DNA of 56,103 nucleotides from an uncultured Allofournierella sp. (GTDB lineage: Bacteria; Bacillota; Clostridia; Oscillospirales; Ruminococcaceae): NCBI GenBank assembly GCA_944382775.1, contig CALWNI010000001.1, positions 1 to 56,103 on the forward strand, in the 5' to 3' direction. Shown piece after piece: positions 1 to 9,800 of the stretch. The notes beneath the pieces are model-generated. The model was given only the letters and a program-made list of their open reading frames with translations, searched no databases and was not told the DNA's origin. Positions within the stretch are counted from its first letter, which is position 1. Each line of letters opens with the position of its first letter. The position numbers and the translations under genes were made by a program.

Positions 1-1181
1 AGGACGGCAAGGTGTATGTAACGCTGTACAACCGTGACGGCAGTGTGGCGCTTCGAGATGTGGCGGTGGACGTGAGCAGCAAGATTGTACAGCGGGGTGA
101 CAAGTGGACGGCAGCGGCAGCAAATCTGCTGCTGCGGATTGGCGATGATGGACAGCCACAGCTTGCTTTGACGCCTGCACAGATTGGAGCCGCCACCGCT
201 GCCCAAGGGGTTGCAACCTATATCCATGCCAAAAGCGGTACGGTACACACCTTGACCGGCACAGGCGACAACATTCGATTTGTGGCAACTGCAGATTTTA
301 CAGCCGGCGATACCGTAAAAGTGAACGGTACAACCTGCACAGCCAGCACCGCAGGCGGAGACGCTTTGTGGTCGGGCTTTTTTAAATCCGGTGCAGTGGT
401 TGTCTGCTACAAAAACGGAAACAAGCTAACTTTTAACGGAGGGGGTCTGCCTGCCGCAGAGCTGGCAAAGCTGACCCCCGAAAACCTGAAAACCGGGGTA
501 TCGATAACCGCCAACGGAAAGACGGTGAATGGCAATTTTACCGCAGATGCAACCGGCGGCAATTGGGATTTGAGAGCCGGCAAAACTGCCTATGTAAATG
601 GGCAGAAAATAAGCGGCGAGCTGATTTCCAGAGACACCGGAACACCCAACCCCATTGACCATATCCGATTGGCAAACGGTCGGGTTGAGGTTGCCCCACC
701 TGCCGGTATCCACGGCTGTTGGTGGGATGGCGGACAGTATTCCTATTTAAGCTATGCACAGGTTGCAAATGCCATTGGTCTAACCCCGGACAAGCTGCGA
801 AAAGGACAATCGGTGATTGGGGTAAATGGTGGTTATGTGGGCTGCTATTATCTTGGTACAGGAAAAAGCTTTAATGTTTCTTCTGTTCCGAACTACCGGA
901 ACTTAACCGCAGACAATTTCGTGGTGGAGCCTGCCAGCCTTTCCGGCGGTGGCAACAACGCACAGGGATTTGGCTGGTATGACAACGGGGTAAAGGTAAG
1001 CTGTTCCACCAGCTGCGGGGTAAATAAATGGTATGATCCCGGTAGCGGCACCTTGAGTTGTGAAAGCTATTTGAATTGGGATGCAGCCGGTATGAGCAAC
1101 GGCGGCATGAAAACCCAAACAACGGGACGTAACACCGGCGATTGCCGTGTGTTTTTGATTATTGACGCATACAGCGTATAA
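1..1181 (+). CDS. Phage tail / receptor-binding-like structural protein (5' partial)
   Basis: The frame is open to the left edge, so the N-terminus is missing; a GTG at 12 is only the first possible start inside the window. The visible part is rich in Gly, Thr, Asn and Trp. It carries repeats of the form seen in clostridial phage tail proteins: LTPENLKTGVSITANGKTVN (about residue 154), LRAGKTAYVNGQKISGEL (about 187) and LTPDKLRKGQSVIGVNG (about 257). The C-terminal 80 residues are Cys/Gly/Trp rich and may form the host-contact tip, which is inference. The endolysin gene follows 18 bp downstream and a holin after that, which fits the end of a phage late operon. Confidence 0.6.
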   Translation, partial: DGKVYVTLYNRDGSVALRDVAVDVSSKIVQRGDKWTAAAANLLLRIGDDGQPQLALTPAQIGAATAAQGVATYIHAKSGTVHTLTGTGDNIRFVATADFTAGDTVKVNGTTCTASTAGGDALWSGFFKSGAVVVCYKNGNKLTFNGGGLPAAELAKLTPENLKTGVSITANGKTVNGNFTADATGGNWDLRAGKTAYVNGQKISGELISRDTGTPNPIDHIRLANGRVEVAPPAGIHGCWWDGGQYSYLSYAQVANAIGLTPDKLRKGQSVIGVNGGYVGCYYLGTGKSFNVSSVPNYRNLTADNFVVEPASLSGGGNNAQGFGWYDNGVKVSCSTSCGVNKWYDPGSGTLSCESYLNWDAAGMSNGGMKTQTTGRNTGDCRVFLIIDAYSV

Positions 1182-1199
1182 AGAAAGGAAGTTTTAAGT

Positions 1200-1805
1200 A
1201 TGAGAAAATCGAACGGAGAAGTATTGTTTGCATGGCCTTTGCAGGCTCACACCATCACCGCAGGCTGGCTTTACAACGACGGCACAAACCATGGCGCAAT
1301 CGACCTGCGTGCAGCGGTTGGTACTCCCGTGTATGCAGCAGAAGATGGTACCGTAAACTGGGTGCAAGCCTGGGACGGCAAAACCAAAACCGGCAACCAG
1401 AGCTATGGCAATCTGGTGCGGATTCAGCACGCTGCTTATAAGGGGAAAAAGCTGGAAACCTACTATGCGCATCTTTTCAAGGTGTGCGTAAAGAACGGCG
1501 AAAAGGTCAAGGAGGGCCAGCTGATTGGCTACAGTGGCCAAACTGGCAACTGCTACGGTGCCCATCTGCATTTTGAGGTGCGTTTGGGCGGTACTCGTTA
1601 CAATCCGCTGAACTGGTTGGATGCTGATTTCACCAAGGCAAGCACTGCCGTTAAGCTGGGCAGTTACACCAGTGTGGAACGTCCTGCCAAAAAGGCTGAG
1701 CTGTTCACCATTACCACCAGCGGTATGAGCAAGGGTGATCTGGATGCTGTGCAACAGTTTATTACCGACCGTGGCGGTATTACTGTTACCGTAAAGAATG
1801 CTTAA
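1200..1805 (+). CDS. M23-family peptidoglycan endopeptidase (phage endolysin)
   Basis: Zinc metallopeptidase of the LytM/M23 type that cuts peptide cross-bridges in peptidoglycan. The zinc-binding HxxxD is H31-D35 in NHGAIDL, the second conserved His is H91 in YYAHL, and the HLH motif is H122/H124 in GAHLHFEV. The VKEGQLIGYSGQTGNCYG stretch before HLH is typical. There is no signal peptide, as expected for a holin-released endolysin. About 70 residues follow the catalytic domain and may bind the cell wall (inference). ATG start with AAAGAAAGGAAG upstream; a holin gene follows 17 bp downstream. Confidence 0.85.
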   Translation: MRKSNGEVLFAWPLQAHTITAGWLYNDGTNHGAIDLRAAVGTPVYAAEDGTVNWVQAWDGKTKTGNQSYGNLVRIQHAAYKGKKLETYYAHLFKVCVKNGEKVKEGQLIGYSGQTGNCYGAHLHFEVRLGGTRYNPLNWLDADFTKASTAVKLGSYTSVERPAKKAELFTITTSGMSKGDLDAVQQFITDRGGITVTVKNA

Positions 1806-1822
1806 AGAAAGGAGAAAAGAGG

Positions 1823-2224
1823 ATGCAGAATAATATTGTGAATGCAATCGGTGCGGTATCTGCCGGGTTGATTACATACCTGTTTGGTGTGCAGGATACC
1901 TTACTAAATGCGCTTTTGGCGGCGGTAGTGCTGGACTATGCAACCGGTGTTGTGGCGGCATATCTGGCAGGGACACTATCCAGCAAGGTGGGCTTTAAGG
2001 GGTTGGCTAAGAAGTTCTTTATTCTGTGCATTGTGGCAATGGCAAACATCTTGGACGATGCCACCGGCGCAGGTGGTATGATGCGGAACATGGTGCTGGG
2101 TTTCTACATTGCCAATGAAGCGTTGAGCCTTATTGAGAACGGCGCACGGTTAGGCGTTCCAATGCCCGAAAAGTTGAAGGATGCACTGGTGCAGATTAAG
2201 GGAGAAAAGTTGGAAACAGTATAA
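1823..2224 (+). CDS. Phage holin, holin_4/phi105 type
   Basis: Small membrane protein of 133 aa with at least three hydrophobic segments (about residues 8-24, 28-52 and 65-85) and a charged C-terminus. The LLAAVVLDYATGVVAAYL segment and the KVGFKGLAKKFFIL segment are typical of the toxin-secretion/phage-lysis holin family. It would form membrane lesions that release the endolysin encoded just upstream. Start ATG with AAAGGAGAAAAGAGG upstream. It is the last recognisable phage gene in the window. Confidence 0.85.
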   Translation: MQNNIVNAIGAVSAGLITYLFGVQDTLLNALLAAVVLDYATGVVAAYLAGTLSSKVGFKGLAKKFFILCIVAMANILDDATGAGGMMRNMVLGFYIANEALSLIENGARLGVPMPEKLKDALVQIKGEKLETV

Positions 2225-2276
2225 TTCCTTTAACCATTCGATATTGATAAAAAAGATGTAGAACGAATACAATTAG

Positions 2277-2305
2277 TTGGAATGAAAATCGCTTCGTGAT
2301 ATAAT
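2277..2305 (+). promoter_or_regulatory. Sigma-A promoter of the DUF5662/permease unit
   Basis: TTGGAA (2277-2282), a 17-bp spacer, then a perfect TATAAT (2300-2305) preceded by TGA, an extended -10. It lies after the phage lysis genes and before the TTG start at 2352, so the two downstream genes have their own promoter. Confidence 0.75.
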
Positions 2306-2351
2306 AATCAAAGTTTCATGCAGAGAGAATGCGGCAAGGAGGAAGAATACC

Positions 2352-2882
2352 TTGAAAATTTGGGGGCATTTTTCGACAATTACATATCATAAATGGTTGG
2401 TTCTGAAAAATTGTTTTCGGATTGGTTTATACAAACAAGGACTGACACATGACTTATCCAAATATAGCATTACGGAGTTTTGGGCAGGCGTGAAATATTT
2501 TCAGGGAAATCGAAGCCCCAATGATGCACAGCGACAGGCGGAAGGTTACAGTGCCGCATGGTTGCATCATAAGGGAAGAAACCGACACCATCTGGAGTAT
2601 TGGATTGACTATGACCCTTCCGGCAAGGAAACCTTGATTGGAGTTGAAATGCCGGTTCATTTTGTTGCGGAAATGTTTTGTGATCGAATTGCGGCAAGCA
2701 AAGTGTACATGAAAGAAAATTACACAGATGCATCCCCTTGGGAGTATTACGAACGGGGAAAAAATCACTATATTCTTCATGAAAAAACAAGGGAGCTACT
2801 GGAATATATGTTGCTGCTTTTAAAAGAAAAAGGAGAAGATGAGGCATTTCGCATCATCAAAAAGGAGATCTTGAAGCGATGA
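2352..2882 (+). CDS. DUF5662 family protein
   Basis: A 176-aa protein with the HDLSKYS motif (residues 33-39), FWAGVKYFQG, and a HHKGRNRHHLEYW histidine-rich segment typical of DUF5662. Its function is unknown; the clustered His/Asp/Glu residues suggest metal binding (inference). The start is TTG at 2352, chosen because AAGGAGGAAG lies just upstream and no ATG fits. Its TGA stop overlaps the ATG of the next gene (ATGA), so the two are translationally coupled. The base composition is clearly more AT-rich than the housekeeping genes. Proteins of this family are often found on phages and mobile DNA (family knowledge). Confidence 0.7.
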   Translation: MKIWGHFSTITYHKWLVLKNCFRIGLYKQGLTHDLSKYSITEFWAGVKYFQGNRSPNDAQRQAEGYSAAWLHHKGRNRHHLEYWIDYDPSGKETLIGVEMPVHFVAEMFCDRIAASKVYMKENYTDASPWEYYERGKNHYILHEKTRELLEYMLLLLKEKGEDEAFRIIKKEILKR

Positions 2883-4000
2883 ACCGAATAAAAGAAGGAA
2901 TACAAAAAGAGCCGGTATTGACAATTGCGGCAATACTTGCAATACTATCCTGTTTTTTTGTAACGCCTGATTTACAGTATATAGGATACATTGATATGCG
3001 TGTATTAGCATTGCTGTATTGTCTTATGGTTGTAGTGGCGGGAATTGAACAAGCCGGTGTTTTTAATCGTATGGCAACAACGCTGCTGCAAAAGTGCAAA
3101 AGCGGAAAAACCTTATGTTTAACATTGGTAATGTTGTGCTTTTTTTCTGCTATGATTGTAACCAATGATGTGGCATTGATTACGTTTGTACCCTTTGCAA
3201 TCTTGGTAATGTGTGCGAGCAGACAGGAACAATGGTTGCCGTGGGTGATCAGTTTGCAGACAGTGGCTGCAAACTTGGGAAGTATGCTGACACCGATTGG
3301 AAATCCGCAAAATTTATACCTATATAATTGTTATGGATTTGATGCGAAATCCTTTTTTGGAATCACATTTCCGCTTACCTTGGTGAGTTTTGTGGTGTTA
3401 TGCGCATTGTGTTTTGTTGCACCGATTCGCAATGTATCCATGAAAACAGAACAAGAAAAACAGCCCATGACAAAAGAGCAAAAAAGGCAGACTCTGGAAT
3501 GTTCGATTTTGTTTTCGCTATGTTTGGGAACGGTATTCCATCTAATTGAATGGCCGGTTTTGCTGGTTATGGTAATTATTGAATTGTTGCTTTTTAATCG
3601 AAAATTATTAAAAAGCGCAGATTTTAATTTACTGGTTACCTTTGTGTGCTTTTTTGTATTTGCAGGAAATTTGGCACGTATTCCGTTTTTGCAGGAGTTT
3701 TTATCTCAGATTATGCTGCAAAAAGAAGTGCTTGTATCGGCGATTGTTAGTCAGGTGATTAGTAATGTGCCGGCAGCGGTTCTGCTTTCCGGATTTACAG
3801 GCAATGGTGCCGGTTTATTGCTGGGTGTAAACATTGGAGGATTGGGAACTCCAATAGCCAGTTTGGCAAGCTTAATCAGCTTAAAAGCATATGCAAAAAC
3901 AACAAATGCCAATATGGGAAAATATCTGACAATATTCAGTGTTTTGAATGTGGTACTACTAATTGTATTTTTATTACTAAGTTATACGTTTGTGAAATAA
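2879..4000 (+). CDS. SLC13/ArsB/CitMHS-type anion permease
   Basis: Polytopic membrane protein of 373 aa with about ten hydrophobic segments. Ion-transporter superfamily signatures are visible: VTNDVALITFVPFAILV, LTPIGNPQNLYLYN, SNVPAAVLLSGF and NIGGLGTPIASLASL. The two re-entrant TP-G motifs are the sites where this family binds Na+ and anions. The substrate cannot be told from sequence (citrate, dicarboxylate, arsenite or Na+/H+). It is coupled to the upstream gene by an ATGA overlap and closed by a strong terminator. AT-rich like its partner. Confidence 0.75.
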   Translation: MNRIKEGIQKEPVLTIAAILAILSCFFVTPDLQYIGYIDMRVLALLYCLMVVVAGIEQAGVFNRMATTLLQKCKSGKTLCLTLVMLCFFSAMIVTNDVALITFVPFAILVMCASRQEQWLPWVISLQTVAANLGSMLTPIGNPQNLYLYNCYGFDAKSFFGITFPLTLVSFVVLCALCFVAPIRNVSMKTEQEKQPMTKEQKRQTLECSILFSLCLGTVFHLIEWPVLLVMVIIELLLFNRKLLKSADFNLLVTFVCFFVFAGNLARIPFLQEFLSQIMLQKEVLVSAIVSQVISNVPAAVLLSGFTGNGAGLLLGVNIGGLGTPIASLASLISLKAYAKTTNANMGKYLTIFSVLNVVLLIVFLLLSYTFVK

Positions 4001-4038
4001 AGAAAGCCGCAAAGAATGTTTCTTTGCGGCTTTCTTTT
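4001..4038. terminator. Bidirectional intrinsic terminator
   Basis: Inverted repeat AGAAAGCCGCAAAGA / TCTTTGCGGCTTTCT with a four-base loop and T-runs on both strands. It sits between the converging permease gene (plus) and pilT (minus) and can end both transcripts. Confidence 0.9.
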
Positions 4039-5084
4039 TATAAAATATAAGCGTTTAGTTCTTCGGGGTCACTGGAGCGTTCCAATGCGGCAGCGTAATC
4101 AATACGGCCTGCTTGCACCAGTCTGGCCAGGTGCATATTAAGGGTTTGCATGCCCTCTTTGGCACCGGTTTGCATAACACTGGACAACTGATGGGCTTTG
4201 CCTTCACGAATTAAGTTCAGTGCAGCATCGGTACCCATAAGGATTTCCTGCACGGCAACACGTCCGCTGCCGTCGGCAAGAGGAATCAATTCCTGTGTAA
4301 TACAGCCTTGCAGTACGCCGGCAAGCTGTGTGCGAACTTCCTGCTGGATTTCACCAGGGCAAGCGTTCACAATACGGTCTACCGTATTAGCTGCACCAAT
4401 GGTATGCAAGGTACTGAATACTAAGTGACCGGTTTCCGCAGCAGTTAATGCGGCGGAAATGGTTTCGTAGTCACGCATTTCTCCCACCAGAATAACATCG
4501 GGGTCTTCACGCAGAGAGCTGCGCAGTGCAGAAGCAAAGGATTTGGTATCGGTACCTACCTCACGCTGATGAATGACGCAGCTTTGCGGTGTGTACACAT
4601 ATTCGATGGGGTCTTCAATGGTAACAATATGGGCACGGCGGGTGCTGTTGATGTGCTGAATCATGGCAGCCAGTGTGGTGGATTTACCACTGCCGGTGGG
4701 ACCGGTAACCAAAACCAGGCCACGGGGACGGGAGGCCAATGCACGTACCGCACCCGGCAAACCCAATTCATCAATGGTGGGGATGCCATCGCGCAAAAGA
4801 CGAATCGAGGCACAAAGATGACCTTGCTGGCGGAATACGTTTACACGTTGACGCTGACCATCTCGGGTGTGCATACAAAAGTCGGCATCGTCGCCGTTTT
4901 CAATGTTCGCCCGCATAGCTTCGGGCAAAGCATCCCAAATCATCTTTTCTGCTTCACCCGGGGCGAGGGGTTCAAAGGGAAAAAGCTGGCCCAACTTGCG
5001 GAAGGAAGGGGGTTGGTCATGGGTAACATGCAAATCGCTGGTGCCTTGTGCACGAGCGATAATAATTAAATCTTCTAATGTCAT
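4038..5084 (-). CDS. pilT: Type IV pilus retraction ATPase PilT
   Basis: Hexameric cytoplasmic ATPase that depolymerises the pilus. Walker A GPTGSGKST is at residues 128-136, the Asp box is TIEDPIEY (about 155-162), Walker B DPDVILVGEMRD is at 194-205, and the His box GHLVFSTLHT is at 219-228. The C-terminal LNLIREGK matches the PilT-specific AIRNLIRE element, which separates it from PilB. The length of 348 aa is normal. It is the last gene of the pilus operon, 23 bp after pilB. Its presence predicts a retractile pilus. Confidence 0.93.
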   Translation of the reverse strand: MTLEDLIIIARAQGTSDLHVTHDQPPSFRKLGQLFPFEPLAPGEAEKMIWDALPEAMRANIENGDDADFCMHTRDGQRQRVNVFRQQGHLCASIRLLRDGIPTIDELGLPGAVRALASRPRGLVLVTGPTGSGKSTTLAAMIQHINSTRRAHIVTIEDPIEYVYTPQSCVIHQREVGTDTKSFASALRSSLREDPDVILVGEMRDYETISAALTAAETGHLVFSTLHTIGAANTVDRIVNACPGEIQQEVRTQLAGVLQGCITQELIPLADGSGRVAVQEILMGTDAALNLIREGKAHQLSSVMQTGAKEGMQTLNMHLARLVQAGRIDYAAALERSSDPEELNAYIL

Positions 5085-5107
5085 AAATAGGCTCCAAGAA
5101 TTTAAGA

Positions 5108-6793
5108 TTAGTCAGCACCATAGGTTAAGCGCACAACTTCGGCAGGGTCGGTTACGCCGTTTTGTACCAGACGAAGCAGACCGCCGCGCAGTGTGGTAGA
5201 ATGTTGCGTTTCACGAACGTATTTTTGGATATCGTCAATATCTCGCTGTTCGGAAATCATACGGCGCATGGCTTTATCAATGGTAATAACTTCATGCACA
5301 GCAACACGACCTTTATAACCGGTATTGTTGCACATGTGGCAACCCTTTGCACGGTGAATTTGTGTGATATCAGGACCAAGAATTTCTTGCTCTTCAGGGG
5401 TGGGAACATCGGTATAGCAACAATTGGTGCAAAGTTTTTTAGCAAGACGCTGTGCCACAACGCCAACCAGACTGTTGGCAACCATGAAAGGTTCAACGCC
5501 CATATCTTCCATACGAACAATGGCACTGATGGCATCGTTGGTATGCAAGGTACTGAGAACCAAGTGGCCGGTGATGGCGCTTCGCACACTGATTTGAGCG
5601 GTTTGACTATCACGGGTCTCGCCCACCATGATAACGTCAGGGTCCTGACGCAAAAGGGCGCGCAGACCGATTTCGAAGGTTAGGCCGGCTTGCGGGTTTA
5701 CCTGCATCTGATTGATACGGGGCAGGTTTTTTTCGACAGGGTCTTCGATGGTTGCCACGTTAATGGGCTTTTTGGTCAGACGTTCTAACATTAAGTAAAG
5801 GGTAGTGGTTTTACCGCTACCGGTGGGACCGGTGATGTAAACAACGCCATGGGGGTTTTGCAGAATTTCCAAACACTTCTGGTAGTTTTCCTGGTCCATA
5901 CCAAAGGTATCGGCGCGCTCAATGGTTGCGTTAGTGTTCAAGAAACGCAAAACCGCTTTTTCGCCGTAAATGGTGGGAATTACGTTGGCACGCACGTTCA
6001 TTTCCAGACCGTCAATGGTGGTTTTGACGTGACCGTCTTGTGGGAGGCGTTTTTCTGCAATGTCCATGCCGCACAAAATTTTTGTACGAGCAATAAGGGG
6101 TTGATGCAGCTGGGTTTGCAGGGTAACATAGTCAATCAACTGACCGTCGATACGCATACGAACCAGAAGTTCGGTTTCGTAGGGTTCAATGTGGATATCC
6201 GATACACCGGTGGTGTAACCGCGCAGCAATAGGCTGTTCAGCAGCTTTACCACCGGGGTTTGGTCATCCTCGGTTAGGTCAATTTGTTGTGCCATATTTT
6301 GCACGGCATCGGCATCAATTCCAGTGTTGCTGGCCTCGACTGCGCTGCGGGCCTCTAGTTCGGCATAATGGTACTCGATGGCAGACACAATGGCAGATTT
6401 AGAGGCAAGTGCGACCTCAACCTGCATACCGGTAACCAGCTTAATATCTTCGATTGCATAGAAGTTTAAAGGGTCGTTCATGGCAACCAAAAGCTGACCG
6501 TTTTGAATGGCAACCGGAATCAAATTATACCGCTGTGCCAGAGCTTTGGGCACTTTGGCAACAGCTTCTTGATTAACGGGATAGCTGTTTAAGGGGATGA
6601 AATCCAAGCCAAGTTTCTGGCCCAAAGCACTGAGCATTTGTGCTTCGGTGATGGCGCCCATTTCAATGAGCACCTCACCAAGGCGTTTGTCTTTGTTTTG
6701 TTTTTGATAGGCGAGTGCTTGCTCGACTTGGGCTTCTTTAATATAGCCATATTCGACCAAAACTTCGCCTAAGCGGATGTTTTTGGTAATCAT
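5108..6793 (-). CDS. pilB: Type IV pilus assembly ATPase PilB with MshEN-type N-terminus
   Basis: Extension ATPase of 561 aa. The N-terminus holds two RLG motifs, R7-Q30 (RLGEVLVEYGYI...) and R37-K60 (RLGEVLIEMGAI...), separated by six residues. This is the layout of the MshEN domain that binds c-di-GMP in MshE and related ATPases; the final Gln of motif 2 is Lys here, with a Gln one residue earlier. Walker A GPTGSGKTT is at 322-330, then TIEDPVE, Walker B DPDVIMVGETRD and HLVLSTLHTND. Two Cys pairs (CTNC and CHMC) form the usual PilB/GspE zinc site. pilB lies between the giant prepilin gene and pilT. Confidence 0.93.
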   Translation of the reverse strand: MITKNIRLGEVLVEYGYIKEAQVEQALAYQKQNKDKRLGEVLIEMGAITEAQMLSALGQKLGLDFIPLNSYPVNQEAVAKVPKALAQRYNLIPVAIQNGQLLVAMNDPLNFYAIEDIKLVTGMQVEVALASKSAIVSAIEYHYAELEARSAVEASNTGIDADAVQNMAQQIDLTEDDQTPVVKLLNSLLLRGYTTGVSDIHIEPYETELLVRMRIDGQLIDYVTLQTQLHQPLIARTKILCGMDIAEKRLPQDGHVKTTIDGLEMNVRANVIPTIYGEKAVLRFLNTNATIERADTFGMDQENYQKCLEILQNPHGVVYITGPTGSGKTTTLYLMLERLTKKPINVATIEDPVEKNLPRINQMQVNPQAGLTFEIGLRALLRQDPDVIMVGETRDSQTAQISVRSAITGHLVLSTLHTNDAISAIVRMEDMGVEPFMVANSLVGVVAQRLAKKLCTNCCYTDVPTPEEQEILGPDITQIHRAKGCHMCNNTGYKGRVAVHEVITIDKAMRRMISEQRDIDDIQKYVRETQHSTTLRGGLLRLVQNGVTDPAEVVRLTYGAD

Positions 6794-6820
6794 AGTTGAA
6801 GGCCTCTCGTTGATTGGGGT

Positions 6821-9800
6821 TTAAGCTTTGAAGTTAATGGAGTCATATGTTGTCCACAGGGATTCGCCAGGGTCGCGATATTGAAGCGTTAGCGTATAGT
6901 TACGAGAAAACTTGCTTAGCGAACCAGAAGAAGTCGATTTTTTTATCTGAATAGAGCGACCGAAATCCTTAATATCATAATGGAAAGCATAATAGTTGAT
7001 CCATAGTAGTTTATACTTATAGTAATCTCCACTTTGTGTTTCCGGAGAGATGGAGTAAATAGATGAACCATTGATAAGCCAACGAAACTCTTTGTTTTCC
7101 AGCATATCGACTGGTGTTTTTATGTTAAAATACCAGTTTTTTCGTTCTGGATCGCCAAATAATTTGGAAGTACCAATAATATTAAGCGGATCATTGGGGC
7201 CCTGTTGAACGTCTTTGTTTGAATAAAGAGTGGTCCAACTACGTAGTTTAGAATCTCGGATATACATGGTTAACTTAAGTTGTTTTTCTTCCAATGGAAG
7301 TGAGGCAGTGTCTGCTCTTGTAAAGGTAAGATATACCGTATATTGATCTTGCGAGGCATTTTCAGGGCGAATAGCTTCCAATTCCAGATGAGAAGTGCTG
7401 GTGCTGATTTCTTTTAAAACTGTTTCTTTCTGTCCAACAGGATAGCTGATGGACCAAGTACCGTCAACATTAGATGGGGTGCCACCATTTTTTCTTAAAT
7501 ACGCATATAAATCAATGGTGTCACCAAAATATGCAGTGAACGAATGATTGCCAGAGTTATATTCCGGAGTAGGGGGGTCATCCTTATCGTACTCATCCGA
7601 AAATGCAACGAGATAATCCGATTCTTTTACAACAAGGGTGAATGTTTTAGTAATGGGATTGTAAGGGGCAATGTTGCTGTTGAAGGTAACTTGGTAAATG
7701 CCGGCAGACAAGCCTTTGACTGCGGTGGCAGGGCAATATTCCTGATTTGTATAGCTGTTTTTACCAATAGTCCAAGTGCCGGTAAGACGATAAATTCCAG
7801 TGGGGTCATATGCGCAGAAAGAAAGTTCCTGCCCCTTATTGATGGAGAGTTCAGAGCCGATTTTTTTGCCGGAATTTGTTATACCGATATACAAGGTTAT
7901 ATCTGGAGGAGTAATGGTTACTGTGCAGCGGTTTGGCAATGTGGGGTCGAACACCGCAGCAATACCGCCTTGTATGGTCGAGTTTTGCATTGAAATCCAA
8001 GCATACAAGTCTGTTTCTGCATTAGAGGTTGGTATGGAATTCGAAAAAGCAAGCGGGAATGTGGCCTGATAGGTACCGTGCTCACTGGATGCAATCAGCG
8101 TTGTATTTTCTGGCTTAGCAATAGCAGAAACGTCAGACCAACTGGTCATAGACGTTTTAAAGGTACTCAGAGAAACGCTGGGAGGATTGCTTTCCAGTGC
8201 GTTGCGGATGATTTCTTCCACATTTACTTTGCTTTCATCCCAATTCCATTTTGGTACAACATCCAGAGAGAATGTTGCCTTTGCAAATACCTCGCCTTCG
8301 GCTGTATAAGCGGTTGTGATGGAATCGGATTTGGTTTCATCGGTACCAGTGGTAAGGGTAAGCGAAGATTTGAGCAATTCACTGGTGCCATTGGCAACCT
8401 TTTCGGCATCGTAGAAGATGATGGTGACTTGTGAAAAAGCATTTTGCAACGGATGGTGATAACCAACATAAGTGCCGGAATTCGTATAATAGTTGCCGGT
8501 TGCGGTATGCTTTAAAGTTACAATTCCTTCATTTTCAGCAAGAAGAATTAAAGGATAAGAAATATCTTTATTTAAATTTTCTTGCACAGAGGAAGCTAAG
8601 ATGGTATCGGAAGGTTCTCCGGAAGGAGTTACGGATAAAGTGGAAGTCCATTTTCCAAAAAGTAAGTAGTCGCCAATATAATCAGGTGCATAGGAAGCTA
8701 TCGGATAAGACTGACCAACAGGGATAAAAATTGTGTTACCCGAGAGTACGGGAGAATATCTGCCGACCCATTTTCCATTGTCTTGCACAACAACGGAATC
8801 TTGATTATGCTTATAAATTTGCGATAGTTCGGCAGTTACATTTACTATGCAAGGCTTATTATCAAAAATACAGCTGTAGGATCTATCTGCATAAGGCTTT
8901 TTTTGAAACCAGATATCATTTATGTTTCCCAATTGGCTATAGACCCAACAATAGATTTTATATTGCTGACTGGGCTTATGTGGAGTTATATCATCGAAAT
9001 AGAGAGGGACGGTAGCCCGATATTCAGTTTCACTATAGGGTAGCAATAAGGCAGAAGATGGATTTTTTGTATAGTATGGCTTAGAATCTTCTTCCGGTTT
9101 CCAGGTATCAGGAATGGGTGGATTGGCGGGACCGCCTCCTACATAACCCTGAGTGGATAAGGTCACCGTGGGGGATTCATCTAATTTTTGTTTTATAGTA
9201 TTAAAAATTTCTGGAATGTTGGCAACGATTTCTACTGAAAATACAACATTTGTGAAAGAAGTGTCCGAACGTTTAAAGGGGATCTCCAGTGCACTGCCAT
9301 TATTTGTGGATTTTAGATGGTCAAAATAGTAATTAAGATGAATCAGACGAGAGTTTTTGGCATAGTCAGAAGCATCGTAAGAAATAATGGTAATTTTGGT
9401 TGTTTGGCCATCTAATGCGGGATTGTATGGAGTGTCCCACTGATATTTTTTGCCTGTAGCTGTGAAAGTAAGTTCGGCAACACCTTCACGCAAAGCGGAT
9501 ACACTAATGGTTCGATTGATGTGTGGTTGAGTAGGATCACTTGGACTGGTGGATACTACAGCAGTATCAGAACCGTCATAACAAATATTTTTTGTGATTT
9601 TCCAGATACCATCTATGGGATCGCTAAAAGTAGTACCATTATTGTCGAAATTAGGGAAATAAGAACCAAGAACAATGCCATTTGTACCTACAGGAACTAA
9701 AATAATTTGGTTTGAGTAATTAAAAGAATTAATATTATAGCTCCACTCGTTTAATTGGATTTTTAAAATACTATCACTGGTGGTAGGAGTATCAGGATTA

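Noticed and set aside
2225-2351. Possible prophage attachment site
   Set aside because: No tRNA end, integrase gene or matching direct repeat is visible in the window.
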